Below are positions 25,471 to 33,853 of a stretch of DNA of 55,345 nt, one piece after another. The DNA is taken from contig JBPCOJ010000133.1 of the NCBI GenBank assembly GCA_051000345.1, forward strand, positions 1 to 55,345, in the 5' to 3' direction. The notes below the pieces were generated by a model. That model made no database searches, was not told the DNA's origin, and saw nothing but the letters and a program-made list of their open reading frames with translations. Numbering within the stretch: the first letter of the stretch is position 1; every line of letters begins with the position of its first letter. The translations under genes and the position numbers were made by a program. Origin of the DNA: JBHENC01 sp051000345. Lineage in GTDB: Bacteria > Acidobacteriota > Blastocatellia > Pyrinomonadales > Pyrinomonadaceae.

Positions 25471-26598
25471 ATGAATGTTAGTGGGGAACAGCAACGGGAA
25501 AACAGCAGCGACGCGAAGAAGCGATTGAGCGGATTTGCCGGAAGGCTTCTCGCGGAATGGCATGAACTCCGGTTGCCTGCCAATGACGTGCGCGCAGTCG
25601 TTGCGGTTTCGGGCGGCGCGGATTCTGTAGGGTTGCTGCTGGCTCTGGCGGAATTGATTAAAACATCGCGCCTGACTCTGGGCTTGACGGTGGCGCATCT
25701 CGATCATGGCTTGCGCGAGGAGGCGGGAGCGGCGGATGCAAGTTGGGTTGCGGCACTTGCGGCGGAACTAGGATTCGAGACGGCGCTTGAAAAAATTAAC
25801 GTCGGCGAGCTTGCCGCAAAAGCAAAAGACAATCTAGAGCAAGCGGCGCGTGTCGCGCGTTACGGATTTTTACACGATGTTGCGGTGAAGTGCGGCGCGG
25901 GCTTCGTGCTGACAGGGCATACGATGGACGATCAGGCGGAGACGGTGCTGCTGCGCCTTCTGCGCGGAAGCGGCGCGGAAGGTTTGAGCGGCATGAGGTC
26001 TTTGCGCGCGCTCGTCAGCGGACGCGAGGATGTGTTGCTGGCGCGGCCTTTGTTGCGTTGGGCGCGGCGCGCTGAAACTGAAATGTATTGCGCCGCGCGC
26101 GGCGTGCAGCCTCGAATCGATGCGATGAACGCGGACGAGCGTTTCTCGCGCGTGCGCGTGCGCAGGCAGCTTGTGCCTTTGCTGGAAACCTTTAATCCGC
26201 GCGCCGTCGAAGCGATTTCGCGTGCGTCCGGTTTGCTGCATGAAGATGCGTCGGCGCTCGATTTCTTTGCCGGACAATTGCTCGCGGAAGCGCGCGAGAC
26301 GTGCGAGGTAAGCGAAGGCGAATCGTCGGGCGGTTGGCCTGCGCTGCGTGTGGAAGTGCTGCGTGCGGTGGCGTCGAGCGCTGTGCGGCGGCGCGCGTTG
26401 CGGCAGTGGATAGGGGGCGGGCGGGGAAGCTTGCGCCGCGTCGAGTCGGTTCATCTCGTCGCAATTGAAAATCTGCTTGTGGGGCAACGCGGCGGGCGCA
26501 AATCACAGCTTCCGGGCGGCGCTTATGTTGAGCGGCGCAAAGGCTGGTTGCGTTTCTATGCGCCGCAAGGAACTGAGAGCGGCGAACCGAAAAGTTGA
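25471..26598 (+). CDS. tilS: tRNA(Ile)-lysidine synthetase
   Basis: About 375 residues. It converts C34 of the AUA-reading tRNA(Ile) to lysidine using ATP and lysine. The PP-loop SGGADS is at residues 47-52, followed by VAHLDHGLRE and GHTMDDQAETVLLRLLRG, all diagnostic. The C-terminal part (from about residue 220) is the usual less-conserved tRNA-binding region. It heads the widely conserved tilS-hpt-ftsH order. Confidence 0.93.
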   Translation: MNVSGEQQRENSSDAKKRLSGFAGRLLAEWHELRLPANDVRAVVAVSGGADSVGLLLALAELIKTSRLTLGLTVAHLDHGLREEAGAADASWVAALAAELGFETALEKINVGELAAKAKDNLEQAARVARYGFLHDVAVKCGAGFVLTGHTMDDQAETVLLRLLRGSGAEGLSGMRSLRALVSGREDVLLARPLLRWARRAETEMYCAARGVQPRIDAMNADERFSRVRVRRQLVPLLETFNPRAVEAISRASGLLHEDASALDFFAGQLLAEARETCEVSEGESSGGWPALRVEVLRAVASSAVRRRALRQWIGGGRGSLRRVESVHLVAIENLLVGQRGGRKSQLPGGAYVERRKGWLRFYAPQGTESGEPKS

Positions 26599-26731
26599 AA
26601 AAGAGTTGCGACGTGTCTAGAATCGAAAATTGCTTTGCCGCGCGTCGCGGTTTGCCGTGCGCGGAGAGATGCGGCGGGCGATTCTTCCGGGTTCTAATTT
26701 GAAAGAGTTTGAAAGAGGCGTGTGTGAATTT

Positions 26732-27244
26732 ATGGCCGACGAGATCGTTGAAGTTTACGGCGCAAGGCAAATCGCGGATAAGGTGCAGGAGCTTGCCGCC
26801 GACATCATGCGCGCCTACGCGGAGCAGGATTTCGCCGTGCTGTCTGTTTCCGAAGACGGCTTCATGTTTCTCGCGGACTTGTTGCGCGCTCTCGAGTCCG
26901 CGCCGCGCACGGCTTTTCTGCGCCACGACCACCATTCGCTTGGCGGCGTGCAAGACATTTCCTTCAGCACGCAAATGGACATCACGGGAAGGCGCGTGCT
27001 GCTCGTTGAAAGCGTGCTCGACACGGGCGTGCCGCAGGAATATCTGATAAAGCAGTTGGAGGGACGCGGCGCAAGCGAAGTGAAACTGTGCGTGATGGTG
27101 GATAAACCGGACAGGCGGCGCGTCAGGCTGCAAGCGGATTGGAGTTTGTTTGAAACGCACGAAAGCTATGTGTTCGGTTACGGCTTGGGCTACGGGGAAC
27201 GCTGGCGCGAATTGCCGTACATCGCTACGTTCGCGGCGCAATGA
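26732..27244 (+). CDS. hpt: Hypoxanthine phosphoribosyltransferase homologue with altered PRPP loop
   Basis: About 170 residues from the ATG at 26732, giving MADEIVEVYGARQIADKVQELA, the expected opening of bacterial HPRT. The end, SYVFGYGLGYGERWRELPYIATF, is also HPRT-like. The PRPP-binding loop, normally VEDIIDTGxT, reads VESVLDTGVP (92-101): the second acidic residue is Ser and the final Thr is Pro. The flexible SYG loop is also replaced (HHSLGG). The position between tilS and ftsH is that of hpt in many bacteria. Catalytic activity may be reduced or lost. An in-frame ATG at 26669 is an alternative start. Confidence 0.75.
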   Translation: MADEIVEVYGARQIADKVQELAADIMRAYAEQDFAVLSVSEDGFMFLADLLRALESAPRTAFLRHDHHSLGGVQDISFSTQMDITGRRVLLVESVLDTGVPQEYLIKQLEGRGASEVKLCVMVDKPDRRRVRLQADWSLFETHESYVFGYGLGYGERWRELPYIATFAAQ

Positions 27245-27463
27245 AAATCGTGATGGCGAAACTTCTGTTTTTGTTGAAGCTTCACAGACGAAGCGGAAAG
27301 CACAACGCCGTGCGTTCGGGAAGCATCTTAAGAAAGCGACTTCGCCGGTGCTAAGTTAGGGCGTGTGCTCTTTAAGTCCGGCGCGGCGGGAATAATAGAG
27401 ATTGGCGAAAGCGACAAAAGACTTCCCGTTAAGGTATGATGGAAGTCGGAGGCGAGAAATATT

Positions 27464-29407
27464 TTGAGTTCTACGGCGAGACAAATTATTTTTTGGGTGT
27501 TTATTGTGGTCGGCGCGGTGCTGCTTTATAGCGTTTACTCGAAGACGCAGAGCAAACCCGTTTCGCAACTTCCCTTCGGCGACCTTTATTCAAAGGTGCA
27601 AAGCGGCGACATCAAGCAGATGACGCTCAAGCAAGCCGAAGTGGTGGCGACGGATCGCAACAACAATGAGTTCAAGACGGCGCTCGAGAATCAATTCGTC
27701 AAAAGAGATTTGATGCAGGCCGCCATCGAAAAAGACAGCAACGGCAAAGTAAAAGTCGATAAGGTAGAAGAAGAGCCGGGCGGCAACAGCACGCTCTGGG
27801 TGATACTTATTAACTTCGCGCCGTTTCTCTTTATCATAGGCATCTGGGTTTTCATGTTGCGACAGATGCAGGCGGGCGGCAACAAAGCGATGAGCTTCGG
27901 CAAATCGCGCGCCAAATTGCTGAATAACCAGCAAAAGCGCGTCACGTTTAAGGACGTGGCGGGCATCGAAGAAGCCAAAGAGGAATTGCAGGAGATCATC
28001 GAATTCCTCAAAGAGCCGCAAAAATTCCAGAAGCTCGGCGGGCGCATTCCTAAGGGCGTGCTGATGATGGGGCCGCCCGGAACAGGCAAAACTCTCTTGG
28101 CGCGCGCCGTCGCAGGCGAAGCCAACGTGCCTTTCTTTTCTATTTCCGGTTCCGACTTTGTTGAGATGTTCGTCGGCGTCGGCGCATCGCGCGTGCGTGA
28201 TTTATTCGAGCAGGGAAAAAAGAACGCGCCGTGCATTATCTTCATCGACGAAATCGATGCCGTCGGGCGTCACAGAGGCGCAGGCTTGGGCGGCGGCCAT
28301 GATGAACGCGAACAGACTCTGAATCAATTACTTGTCGAGATGGACGGGTTTGAATCGAACGACGGCGTTATCCTGATGGCTTCGACGAATCGGCCCGACG
28401 TGCTCGATCCGGCGCTGCTTCGTCCCGGACGTTTTGACAGGCGCGTGGTCGTTTCACGCCCGGACGTGCGCGGGCGCGAAGGCATTTTGAAAGTTCACAC
28501 GCGCAAGATTCCGCTCGGCGAAGACGTAGACATCAGCGTGATTGCGCGCGGCACGCCCGGCTTTACCGGCGCAGACCTTGCAAATCTCGTCAACGAAGCG
28601 GCCTTGAACGCCGCGCGCTTTAATAAAAAGTCTGTCGCGATGCCGGATTTGGAAGTCGCCAAAGACAAAGTTATGATGGGCGCGGAACGCAAAAGCATGG
28701 TGCTCACCAACGAAGAAAAGCGCATCACTGCGTTTCACGAAGCGGGTCATACACTCGTCGGTTTGAAGGTTCCGAACGCCGACCCCGTGCATAAAGTGAC
28801 GATTATTCCTCGCGGCATGGCTCTCGGGCTAACGCAGCAATTGCCGGAAGGCGACCGCCACAATTACTCGAAGGAATATATGCTCGGGCAGATTGCGATT
28901 TTGATGGGCGGGCGCATTGCCGAAGAAGTGTTCTTGAACGACATCACGACGGGCGCATCGAACGACATCGAACGAGCAACGGAACTCGCGCGCTCGATGG
29001 TTTGCGAGTACGGCATGTCGCACTTGGGGCCGCTGACATTCGGCAAAAAAGAAGAGCAGATTTTCTTAGGGCGCGAGATTTCGCAGCACCGCGATTTCTC
29101 CGAAGACACCGCGATCAAGATAGATCAAGAAGTAAAGCGGCTCGTCTCGGAACAGTATGACCGCGCGAAGCAAATCATCACGGAGAATCAAGAAACGATG
29201 ATTCGCCTGACGGAATTGCTGCTCGAACGCGAATCGCTCGACGGCGTGCAGATCAGGCGCATCGTGGCGAATCTGCCGCTCGACGACGAGCCGCCGTCAT
29301 CCGCAATTTCGGACGACGACGAACGCCCGCAATTAAAGGAACCTGCGGCGAAAACGCTCAAACCGATTCTGCCGCCGATCACGGGCAGCAATCCGGCGAC
29401 GGCATAA
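27464..29407 (+). CDS. ftsH: ATP-dependent zinc metalloprotease FtsH
   Basis: A 647-residue membrane-bound AAA+ protease that degrades misfolded membrane proteins and regulatory proteins. There are two membrane segments (about 7-25 and 112-132) bracketing a periplasmic domain, Walker A GPPGTGKT (203-210), pore motif FVG, Walker B IIFIDEIDAVG, the second region of homology ending RPGRFDR, and the zinc site HEAGH (425-429). It starts at a TTG, with GGAGG eleven bases upstream. The C-terminal tail is acidic and Pro-rich. It follows hpt after about 220 bases, in which I see only a doubtful 37-codon frame. Confidence 0.97.
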   Translation: MSSTARQIIFWVFIVVGAVLLYSVYSKTQSKPVSQLPFGDLYSKVQSGDIKQMTLKQAEVVATDRNNNEFKTALENQFVKRDLMQAAIEKDSNGKVKVDKVEEEPGGNSTLWVILINFAPFLFIIGIWVFMLRQMQAGGNKAMSFGKSRAKLLNNQQKRVTFKDVAGIEEAKEELQEIIEFLKEPQKFQKLGGRIPKGVLMMGPPGTGKTLLARAVAGEANVPFFSISGSDFVEMFVGVGASRVRDLFEQGKKNAPCIIFIDEIDAVGRHRGAGLGGGHDEREQTLNQLLVEMDGFESNDGVILMASTNRPDVLDPALLRPGRFDRRVVVSRPDVRGREGILKVHTRKIPLGEDVDISVIARGTPGFTGADLANLVNEAALNAARFNKKSVAMPDLEVAKDKVMMGAERKSMVLTNEEKRITAFHEAGHTLVGLKVPNADPVHKVTIIPRGMALGLTQQLPEGDRHNYSKEYMLGQIAILMGGRIAEEVFLNDITTGASNDIERATELARSMVCEYGMSHLGPLTFGKKEEQIFLGREISQHRDFSEDTAIKIDQEVKRLVSEQYDRAKQIITENQETMIRLTELLLERESLDGVQIRRIVANLPLDDEPPSSAISDDDERPQLKEPAAKTLKPILPPITGSNPATA

Positions 29408-29431
29408 CGCGCGTGTGATAACGCTTGCTTG

Positions 29432-29489
29432 AAACATGCGGCTTCCGTAGTAGGGTTCACAATCCCTGTTATGGAAGCCGCAAATGTTT
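29432..29489. repeat. 58-bp nested palindrome between ftsH and the R-M island
   Basis: AAACAT-GCGGCTTCC pairs with GGAAGCCGC-AA-ATGTTT, and an inner AGGG/CCCT pair closes on an eight-base loop. It begins 25 bases after the ftsH stop and lacks a T-run, so it is a weak terminator candidate. It could instead be a remnant end of the adjacent low-GC island. Confidence 0.6.
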
Positions 29490-29562
29490 GTGCGCCCGAA
29501 ATGCCTTTCAACTTCAAGTAGACCGAGCATCTTCTCTCGCCAGTCCCGAACAGCGTAAATTA

Positions 29563-29596
29563 TTGCTTGCGTCCGAAGCGACAAGCAAGCTACACT
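29563..29596 (+). promoter_or_regulatory. Candidate promoter and operator of the R-M operon
   Basis: TTGCGT at 29567-29572, an 18-bp spacer and TACACT at 29591-29596 give a weak promoter. An inverted repeat TTGCTTG (29563-29569) and CAAGCAA (29582-29588) overlaps its -35 box and spacer, which would suit repression. GAGAGGTGA precedes the ATG at 29621. Confidence 0.35.
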
Positions 29597-29620
29597 CCGC
29601 CAAAAAATGAGAGGTGATTG

Positions 29621-30022
29621 ATGCGTAGCAACAATTACATTCCGGTAACAGACGAGAACTATAATTTGTTCACAAGATTTGATCGCCCTTATTGGACGCC
29701 ATATCGCCACGTATCAGTGAACAAAATTAAAATAGATAGTTCGCGTATGAGCTTTGCTAATTCCGTATGCGAAGATGTAGTCAACACCATTATTGAAAAC
29801 TTTGACATAGATAATTGGTTGCCAGTAATGATGGATAACGAAGGGTATCTACTTGATGGACAACATCGCTTGGAAGTAGCACGACGATTAAGGCTGAAGT
29901 TTATAGATGCTATCGTTCAAGATACGGAACTACTCAATAAACCAGTTGAAAGAAAAACGCGCCAAACAATATTTGATAAGCAGCCTGTTTCGCCTATTCA
30001 CAGACGAAAAGTTACGCTATGA
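29621..30022 (+). CDS. ParB/Srx-fold small protein of the R-M island
   Basis: A 133-residue protein. The middle contains WLPVMMDNEGYLLDGQHRLEVARRLRLKFIDAIV, matching the ParB/sulfiredoxin-fold DGxHR motif and its following helix, as in small ParB-like nuclease or DNA-binding domains. No helix-turn-helix is evident after it. Base composition is AT-richer than ftsH upstream. The stop overlaps the methylase start (ATGA at 30019), so it is coupled into the modification operon. It may help regulate or confer specificity on the system, but this is inference. Confidence 0.65.
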   Translation: MRSNNYIPVTDENYNLFTRFDRPYWTPYRHVSVNKIKIDSSRMSFANSVCEDVVNTIIENFDIDNWLPVMMDNEGYLLDGQHRLEVARRLRLKFIDAIVQDTELLNKPVERKTRQTIFDKQPVSPIHRRKVTL

Positions 30023-30918
30023 GCAGCCAAGAAACACTGTTTGCTCAAGTCCACTCGCAAAGAGGGCGACACAAAAATGGTCTGGTACAACCGTTTCTCA
30101 AATGGGCTGGCGGTAAACGACAGCTATTAACAGAGATTCGCAAGTACATTCCACGTCGTTATAACATCTACTTTGAGCCATTCGTTGGTGCGGGGGCAGT
30201 GCTTTTTGACAAGCAGCCTTCGATAGCAATCATCAACGATGTTAATGCAGAGTTAATTAACTGTTATCGTGTAATCAAAAGCGATCCTGAAGCACTTATA
30301 GCGGCAGTTGCTGAACATCAAATTACGAGTGATTATTTTTATCGTTTGCGTAAGGTTGACCGCGATCCTGAATTCGCTCATCTCTCGCCGGTAGAACGTG
30401 CAGCGCGTATTATCTTTCTTAATAAGACCTGCTATAACGGCTTATTCAGGGTAAATAGACAAGGGCAATTTAACGCACCTTTCGGCAATTACAAAAACCC
30501 GCAAATTATCAATGCTTCTGTTATAAAGGCAATTCATAACTACTTTGCTCAAGCACAAATCGAATTGACAAACTACGATTTCGCTCTTGCATTGAGCGGC
30601 GTAGAGCGAGATGATTTTGTGTATCTCGATCCACCTTACGACCCAGTGTCAGATACAGCATCATTTACTGGATACAATCTTGAGCGTTTCGACCGTGCCG
30701 AGCAACTTCGGTTAAAGGAAGTCTGTGATGATTTGACGGAGCAAGGCGCGAAGGTGCTTTTAAGCAACTCTGCGACTGATTTCATTCGCGCGTTGTATGG
30801 GGACGCCCGCCGCTACACTATTGTCGAAGTAGAAGCTAGTCGTAACATCAATTCGGTTGGAACAGGACGCGGTAAAGTCAACGAACTTCTTATTTACAAC
30901 AATTACAATGTCAGCTAA
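30019..30918 (+). CDS. D12-class DNA N6-adenine methyltransferase (Dam/DpnM-like)
   Basis: A 299-residue enzyme that transfers a methyl group from SAM to adenine N6. The hallmark motifs of the D12 class are present: PFLKWAGGKRQLL, motif I FEPFVGAGAVLF, FLNKTCYNGLFRVNRQGQFN, and catalytic motif IV YLDPPYDP. Its operon partner is a nuclease, so it most likely protects host DNA. The recognition sequence cannot be read directly; relatives methylate GATC or related sites. Overlaps the ParB-like gene by four bases and the endonuclease by eleven. Confidence 0.93.
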   Translation: MSSQETLFAQVHSQRGRHKNGLVQPFLKWAGGKRQLLTEIRKYIPRRYNIYFEPFVGAGAVLFDKQPSIAIINDVNAELINCYRVIKSDPEALIAAVAEHQITSDYFYRLRKVDRDPEFAHLSPVERAARIIFLNKTCYNGLFRVNRQGQFNAPFGNYKNPQIINASVIKAIHNYFAQAQIELTNYDFALALSGVERDDFVYLDPPYDPVSDTASFTGYNLERFDRAEQLRLKEVCDDLTEQGAKVLLSNSATDFIRALYGDARRYTIVEVEASRNINSVGTGRGKVNELLIYNNYNVS

Positions 30919-32212
30919 TTCAGAGAGCGGAAAGAATGACATAGCATGGGCGGAACTGTTCAATCTTCATCCAATCCTTGAGCGGATCGATGAAAAAGGT
31001 TTTTATGAAATCTCCGCTAAGGACATCAATAAATTCCGCGAGGCGCGATTAGCAACCAAATTCGATTTTAGTGTAAATCTACCAGCCTTGTTCAAGCGTC
31101 ATAAACTGACGATTCAGCCAACGTCGCGCGGTAAGTATATTTTAGGCCGATTCGATAGTTACCAACCTTTAACGCAATACCCAACAGTTCCTATCATAAG
31201 CCTTACGTTTCCGCCTGATATTGAAACTATCAATCCCGAAAGGCTTGACTCCGAAGCATCTGCTATACTCTGCGCCCATGCTGCCGGAATCATTAAAGAT
31301 GTGTTAGAGGATGATGTACGCCTAACAGTGATGGGCAGAATGGGATCAGGAACATTCCGTTATCACATCAATGAAGTAAAAAGCTCAGCACGCCACGAAA
31401 TACGAGTTGATAAAGCGCAAGTGGAAATTGACGGCGGCTTTGAAGGCTCGTCGCGTCTCGCCATTATCGAGGCGAAGAACCTAAGTCCTGATGACTTTCT
31501 CATTCGGCAACTCTATTACCCTTACCGCCTCTGGACGAGCAAAGGCACAAAGGAGATTGTTCCCATTTACATGACGTACTCGAACGAAGTGTTTTCGTTC
31601 TACGTCTTTCGCTTTTCAGATACACAGCATTACAACTCAATCGAACTTGTCGAGCAACGCCGTTATCAAATTGTTCCAAGCGACATTGAGATACAAGACC
31701 TCACGGGCGCGCTTGAGCGCGCGCACATTGTACCCGAACCGACGGACGCGCCGTTTCCGCAGGCCGATAAATTCACGCGCATCATTGATTTGCTGACGCT
31801 GCTTCATACCGCCCCGCGAACACAGGATTACCTCACGACGTACAATGTTTTCGACGTGCGCCAGACGCAGTATTACACCAACGCCGCCGCTTATCTCGGA
31901 CTCGTCGAACGTCGCTACGACCGCGAACAAAGCGTCTCTTACGCGCTCACGACGCTCGGACGGCGAGTTATGAATCGCAGGCCGCAAACGCGCAATCTGG
32001 CGATTATCGAACTCATCTTGGCGCATCGCGTTTTCAACGAAGCCTTGCGTTTGTATTTGAATCAATCCGCACGCCCCTCAAAGCAACAAGTTACTGAAAT
32101 CATGCAGCGCGAAGACTTAGGCTTAGACCGCGAAGGCACAACCACTATTCCACGACGGGCGAGAACCGTACTCGGCTGGCTCGATTGGATGATGGATTTG
32201 ACGCGTGCCTAA
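30908..32212 (+). CDS. PD-(D/E)XK type II restriction endonuclease with C-terminal winged-helix-like domain
   Basis: About 434 residues from ATG 30908, inside the end of the methylase gene. The catalytic core is around QVEIDGGFEGSSRLAIIEAKN, a PD-(D/E)XK arrangement with Asp on one strand and E-A-K on the next. An N-terminal domain (about 1-90) looks winged-helix-like. The C-terminal 170 residues (TRIIDLLTLLHTAPRTQDYL and on) look like another DNA-binding helical domain. The first two thirds are AT-rich like the neighbouring genes, while from about 31690 the DNA returns to host-like GCG-rich usage. Function as the restriction partner is inferred from motif and operon. Confidence 0.8.
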   Translation: MSANSESGKNDIAWAELFNLHPILERIDEKGFYEISAKDINKFREARLATKFDFSVNLPALFKRHKLTIQPTSRGKYILGRFDSYQPLTQYPTVPIISLTFPPDIETINPERLDSEASAILCAHAAGIIKDVLEDDVRLTVMGRMGSGTFRYHINEVKSSARHEIRVDKAQVEIDGGFEGSSRLAIIEAKNLSPDDFLIRQLYYPYRLWTSKGTKEIVPIYMTYSNEVFSFYVFRFSDTQHYNSIELVEQRRYQIVPSDIEIQDLTGALERAHIVPEPTDAPFPQADKFTRIIDLLTLLHTAPRTQDYLTTYNVFDVRQTQYYTNAAAYLGLVERRYDREQSVSYALTTLGRRVMNRRPQTRNLAIIELILAHRVFNEALRLYLNQSARPSKQQVTEIMQREDLGLDREGTTTIPRRARTVLGWLDWMMDLTRA

Positions 32213-32295
32213 GACACCCAAACACTTCTTCACTCAACGTGCAAAGGTAACGCTTGCGCTTTACTTTTGCTTTGTTCCTTCATAACCTTTGCATC

Positions 32296-33168
32296 ATGCG
32301 TCCCGTCGAATGGAAATTAAAGAATCGCACGCTCATCACAGGCGAGCGCACGCTCTTGATGGGCATACTCAACGTCACGCCGGACAGCTTCAGCGACGGC
32401 GGACAATTCTTCGCAATCGAAAAGGCTCTGCGCCGCGCCGAAGAGATGATCGAAGAAGGCGCGGACATACTCGACATCGGCGGCGAATCGACGAGGCCGG
32501 GCGCAAGCGTCGTTGAAGCAGAAGAAGAAATACGGCGCGTTGTTCGCGTCATTGAACATCTCGTTAAACTCACAAAAATTCCCGTCTCAATCGACACGAC
32601 GAAGGCAGCGGTGGCGCGCGCCGCGCTCGATGCAGGAGCAGAGATTGTCAACGACGTTTCCGGCTTGCGCTTTGACCCGCAGCTTGCGGACATCGTCGCC
32701 GAAAAAAACGCCGGTCTTGTCTTGATGCACTCGCGCGGGACAATGGAGACAATGCACAGCCTTGCGCCTGTTGCAAACATCCTGCCTGAAGTAGCGCGAA
32801 GCTTGCATGAGAGCCTTGCGGAAGCCTTGCGGCGCGGCGTCGCGCGTGAGCAAATCGCCATTGATCCGGGCATCGGCTTCGGCAAAAGCTTTGAACAGAA
32901 TCTTGAATTAATCGCGCGGCTGGATGAACTCGTCAAAGAGTTTGAATCGTACCCGATGCTCGTCGGCACATCGCGCAAATCCTTCGTCGGGCGCATTCTC
33001 GACAACGCTCCGGCGAGCGAACGAGTTTACGGAACGATGGCAACCGTCGCCGCCGCAGTTTTAGCGGGCGCAAATATCATACGCGTCCATGAGGTGCGCG
33101 CCGCACGCGATACAATCAGAGTGTGTGATTGCCTTCGCCGCGCCGCTGCCATGAGCGGGCGTGTTTGA
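32296..33168 (+). CDS. folP: Dihydropteroate synthase
   Basis: About 290 residues. It condenses p-aminobenzoate with dihydropterin pyrophosphate in folate synthesis and is the sulfonamide target. NVTPDSFSDGGQF and DIGGESTRPGA are the two signature sequences, followed by VSIDTTK, VNDVSG, DPGIGFGKS and GTSRKSF. The ATG at 32296 gives the typical start; an upstream in-frame Met would reach into the intergenic region behind the endonuclease. Confidence 0.96.
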   Translation: MRPVEWKLKNRTLITGERTLLMGILNVTPDSFSDGGQFFAIEKALRRAEEMIEEGADILDIGGESTRPGASVVEAEEEIRRVVRVIEHLVKLTKIPVSIDTTKAAVARAALDAGAEIVNDVSGLRFDPQLADIVAEKNAGLVLMHSRGTMETMHSLAPVANILPEVARSLHESLAEALRRGVAREQIAIDPGIGFGKSFEQNLELIARLDELVKEFESYPMLVGTSRKSFVGRILDNAPASERVYGTMATVAAAVLAGANIIRVHEVRAARDTIRVCDCLRRAAAMSGRV

Positions 33169-33292
33169 CAAGCCGCGCGAATGGTTCATATCATCACCGC
33201 TTTCGCGCGCACCGAATCATTAACTTTTCAACTAATCTGCTTCAGCGCTTCAACCGTGCAAGCATGAACTGCCACAACGGAGAACACGACGG

Positions 33293-33853
33293 ATGAAACT
33301 CATCCAAAAAATCTGGCGCGCCGCCGCGCTTCTTTCCATGCTCGCCTGTGTGACGGGCTTTGCCGAATGCTACAAGCCTGTCACTAAAACTCAATTGCCG
33401 AAGCGTATCCGCAACGTCGCCGTGCCTGCGTTTCAAACCGAAGGCCGCGCTCTGCGTTACAAATTGGATACGCGTTTCACCTCCGCCGTTATCAACGAAA
33501 TTATCCGGCGCGGGCATGGGCTTCGCGTGCAGGGCGGGCGCGAGGGAGCCGACGCGGTGGTTGAAGGCGCTATTAAAGACTTTAATTTCACGGGCGTGCT
33601 GCTCGATAATTCAGGACGCGCGCGCGTCTTTGAAGTAACCATCACGGCGGCTGTGACCGTGCGCGATCAAATTGAAAATCGCGTGCTGTACGACAATCAG
33701 AATTACGTTTTTCGCGGCGAGTTTGAATTCGCCAACGACCCGCGCTCGTTCTTCAACGAAGAAGACCCCGCCGTGCAGCGCATCGCGCGCAGCTTCGCCG
33801 AAGCGCTCGTCTCCACGCTCGTCAACGGCTTCGGAGTGAATGCGGGAAAATGA
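33293..33853 (+). CDS. lptE: LptE-like lipopolysaccharide assembly lipoprotein
   Basis: A 186-residue exported protein with a hydrophobic leader; possible lipidated Cys residues are Cys19 (MLAC) and Cys26 (AEC-YKP). The body shows the LptE pattern: IRNVAVPAFQTEGRALRYKLDTRFTSAVINEII, ADAVVEGAIKDF, and a C-terminal helix ending LVSTLVNGF. LptE plugs the outer-membrane LptD barrel that inserts lipopolysaccharide. The four-base overlap with holA mirrors the lptE-holA neighbourhood of other Gram-negatives and supports the call. Confidence 0.8.
   Translation: MKLIQKIWRAAALLSMLACVTGFAECYKPVTKTQLPKRIRNVAVPAFQTEGRALRYKLDTRFTSAVINEIIRRGHGLRVQGGREGADAVVEGAIKDFNFTGVLLDNSGRARVFEVTITAAVTVRDQIENRVLYDNQNYVFRGEFEFANDPRSFFNEEDPAVQRIARSFAEALVSTLVNGFGVNAGK

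Noticed and set aside
26192..27241. A 349-codon minus-strand open frame opposite tilS and hpt
   Set aside because: It is antisense to two well-supported genes, has Arg/His/Ala-rich low-information sequence typical of GC-rich shadow frames, and matches no family.
27241..27354. A 37-codon frame starting in the hpt stop (ATGA)
   Set aside because: It is basic, with no similarity or clear ribosome-binding site; too little to call a gene.
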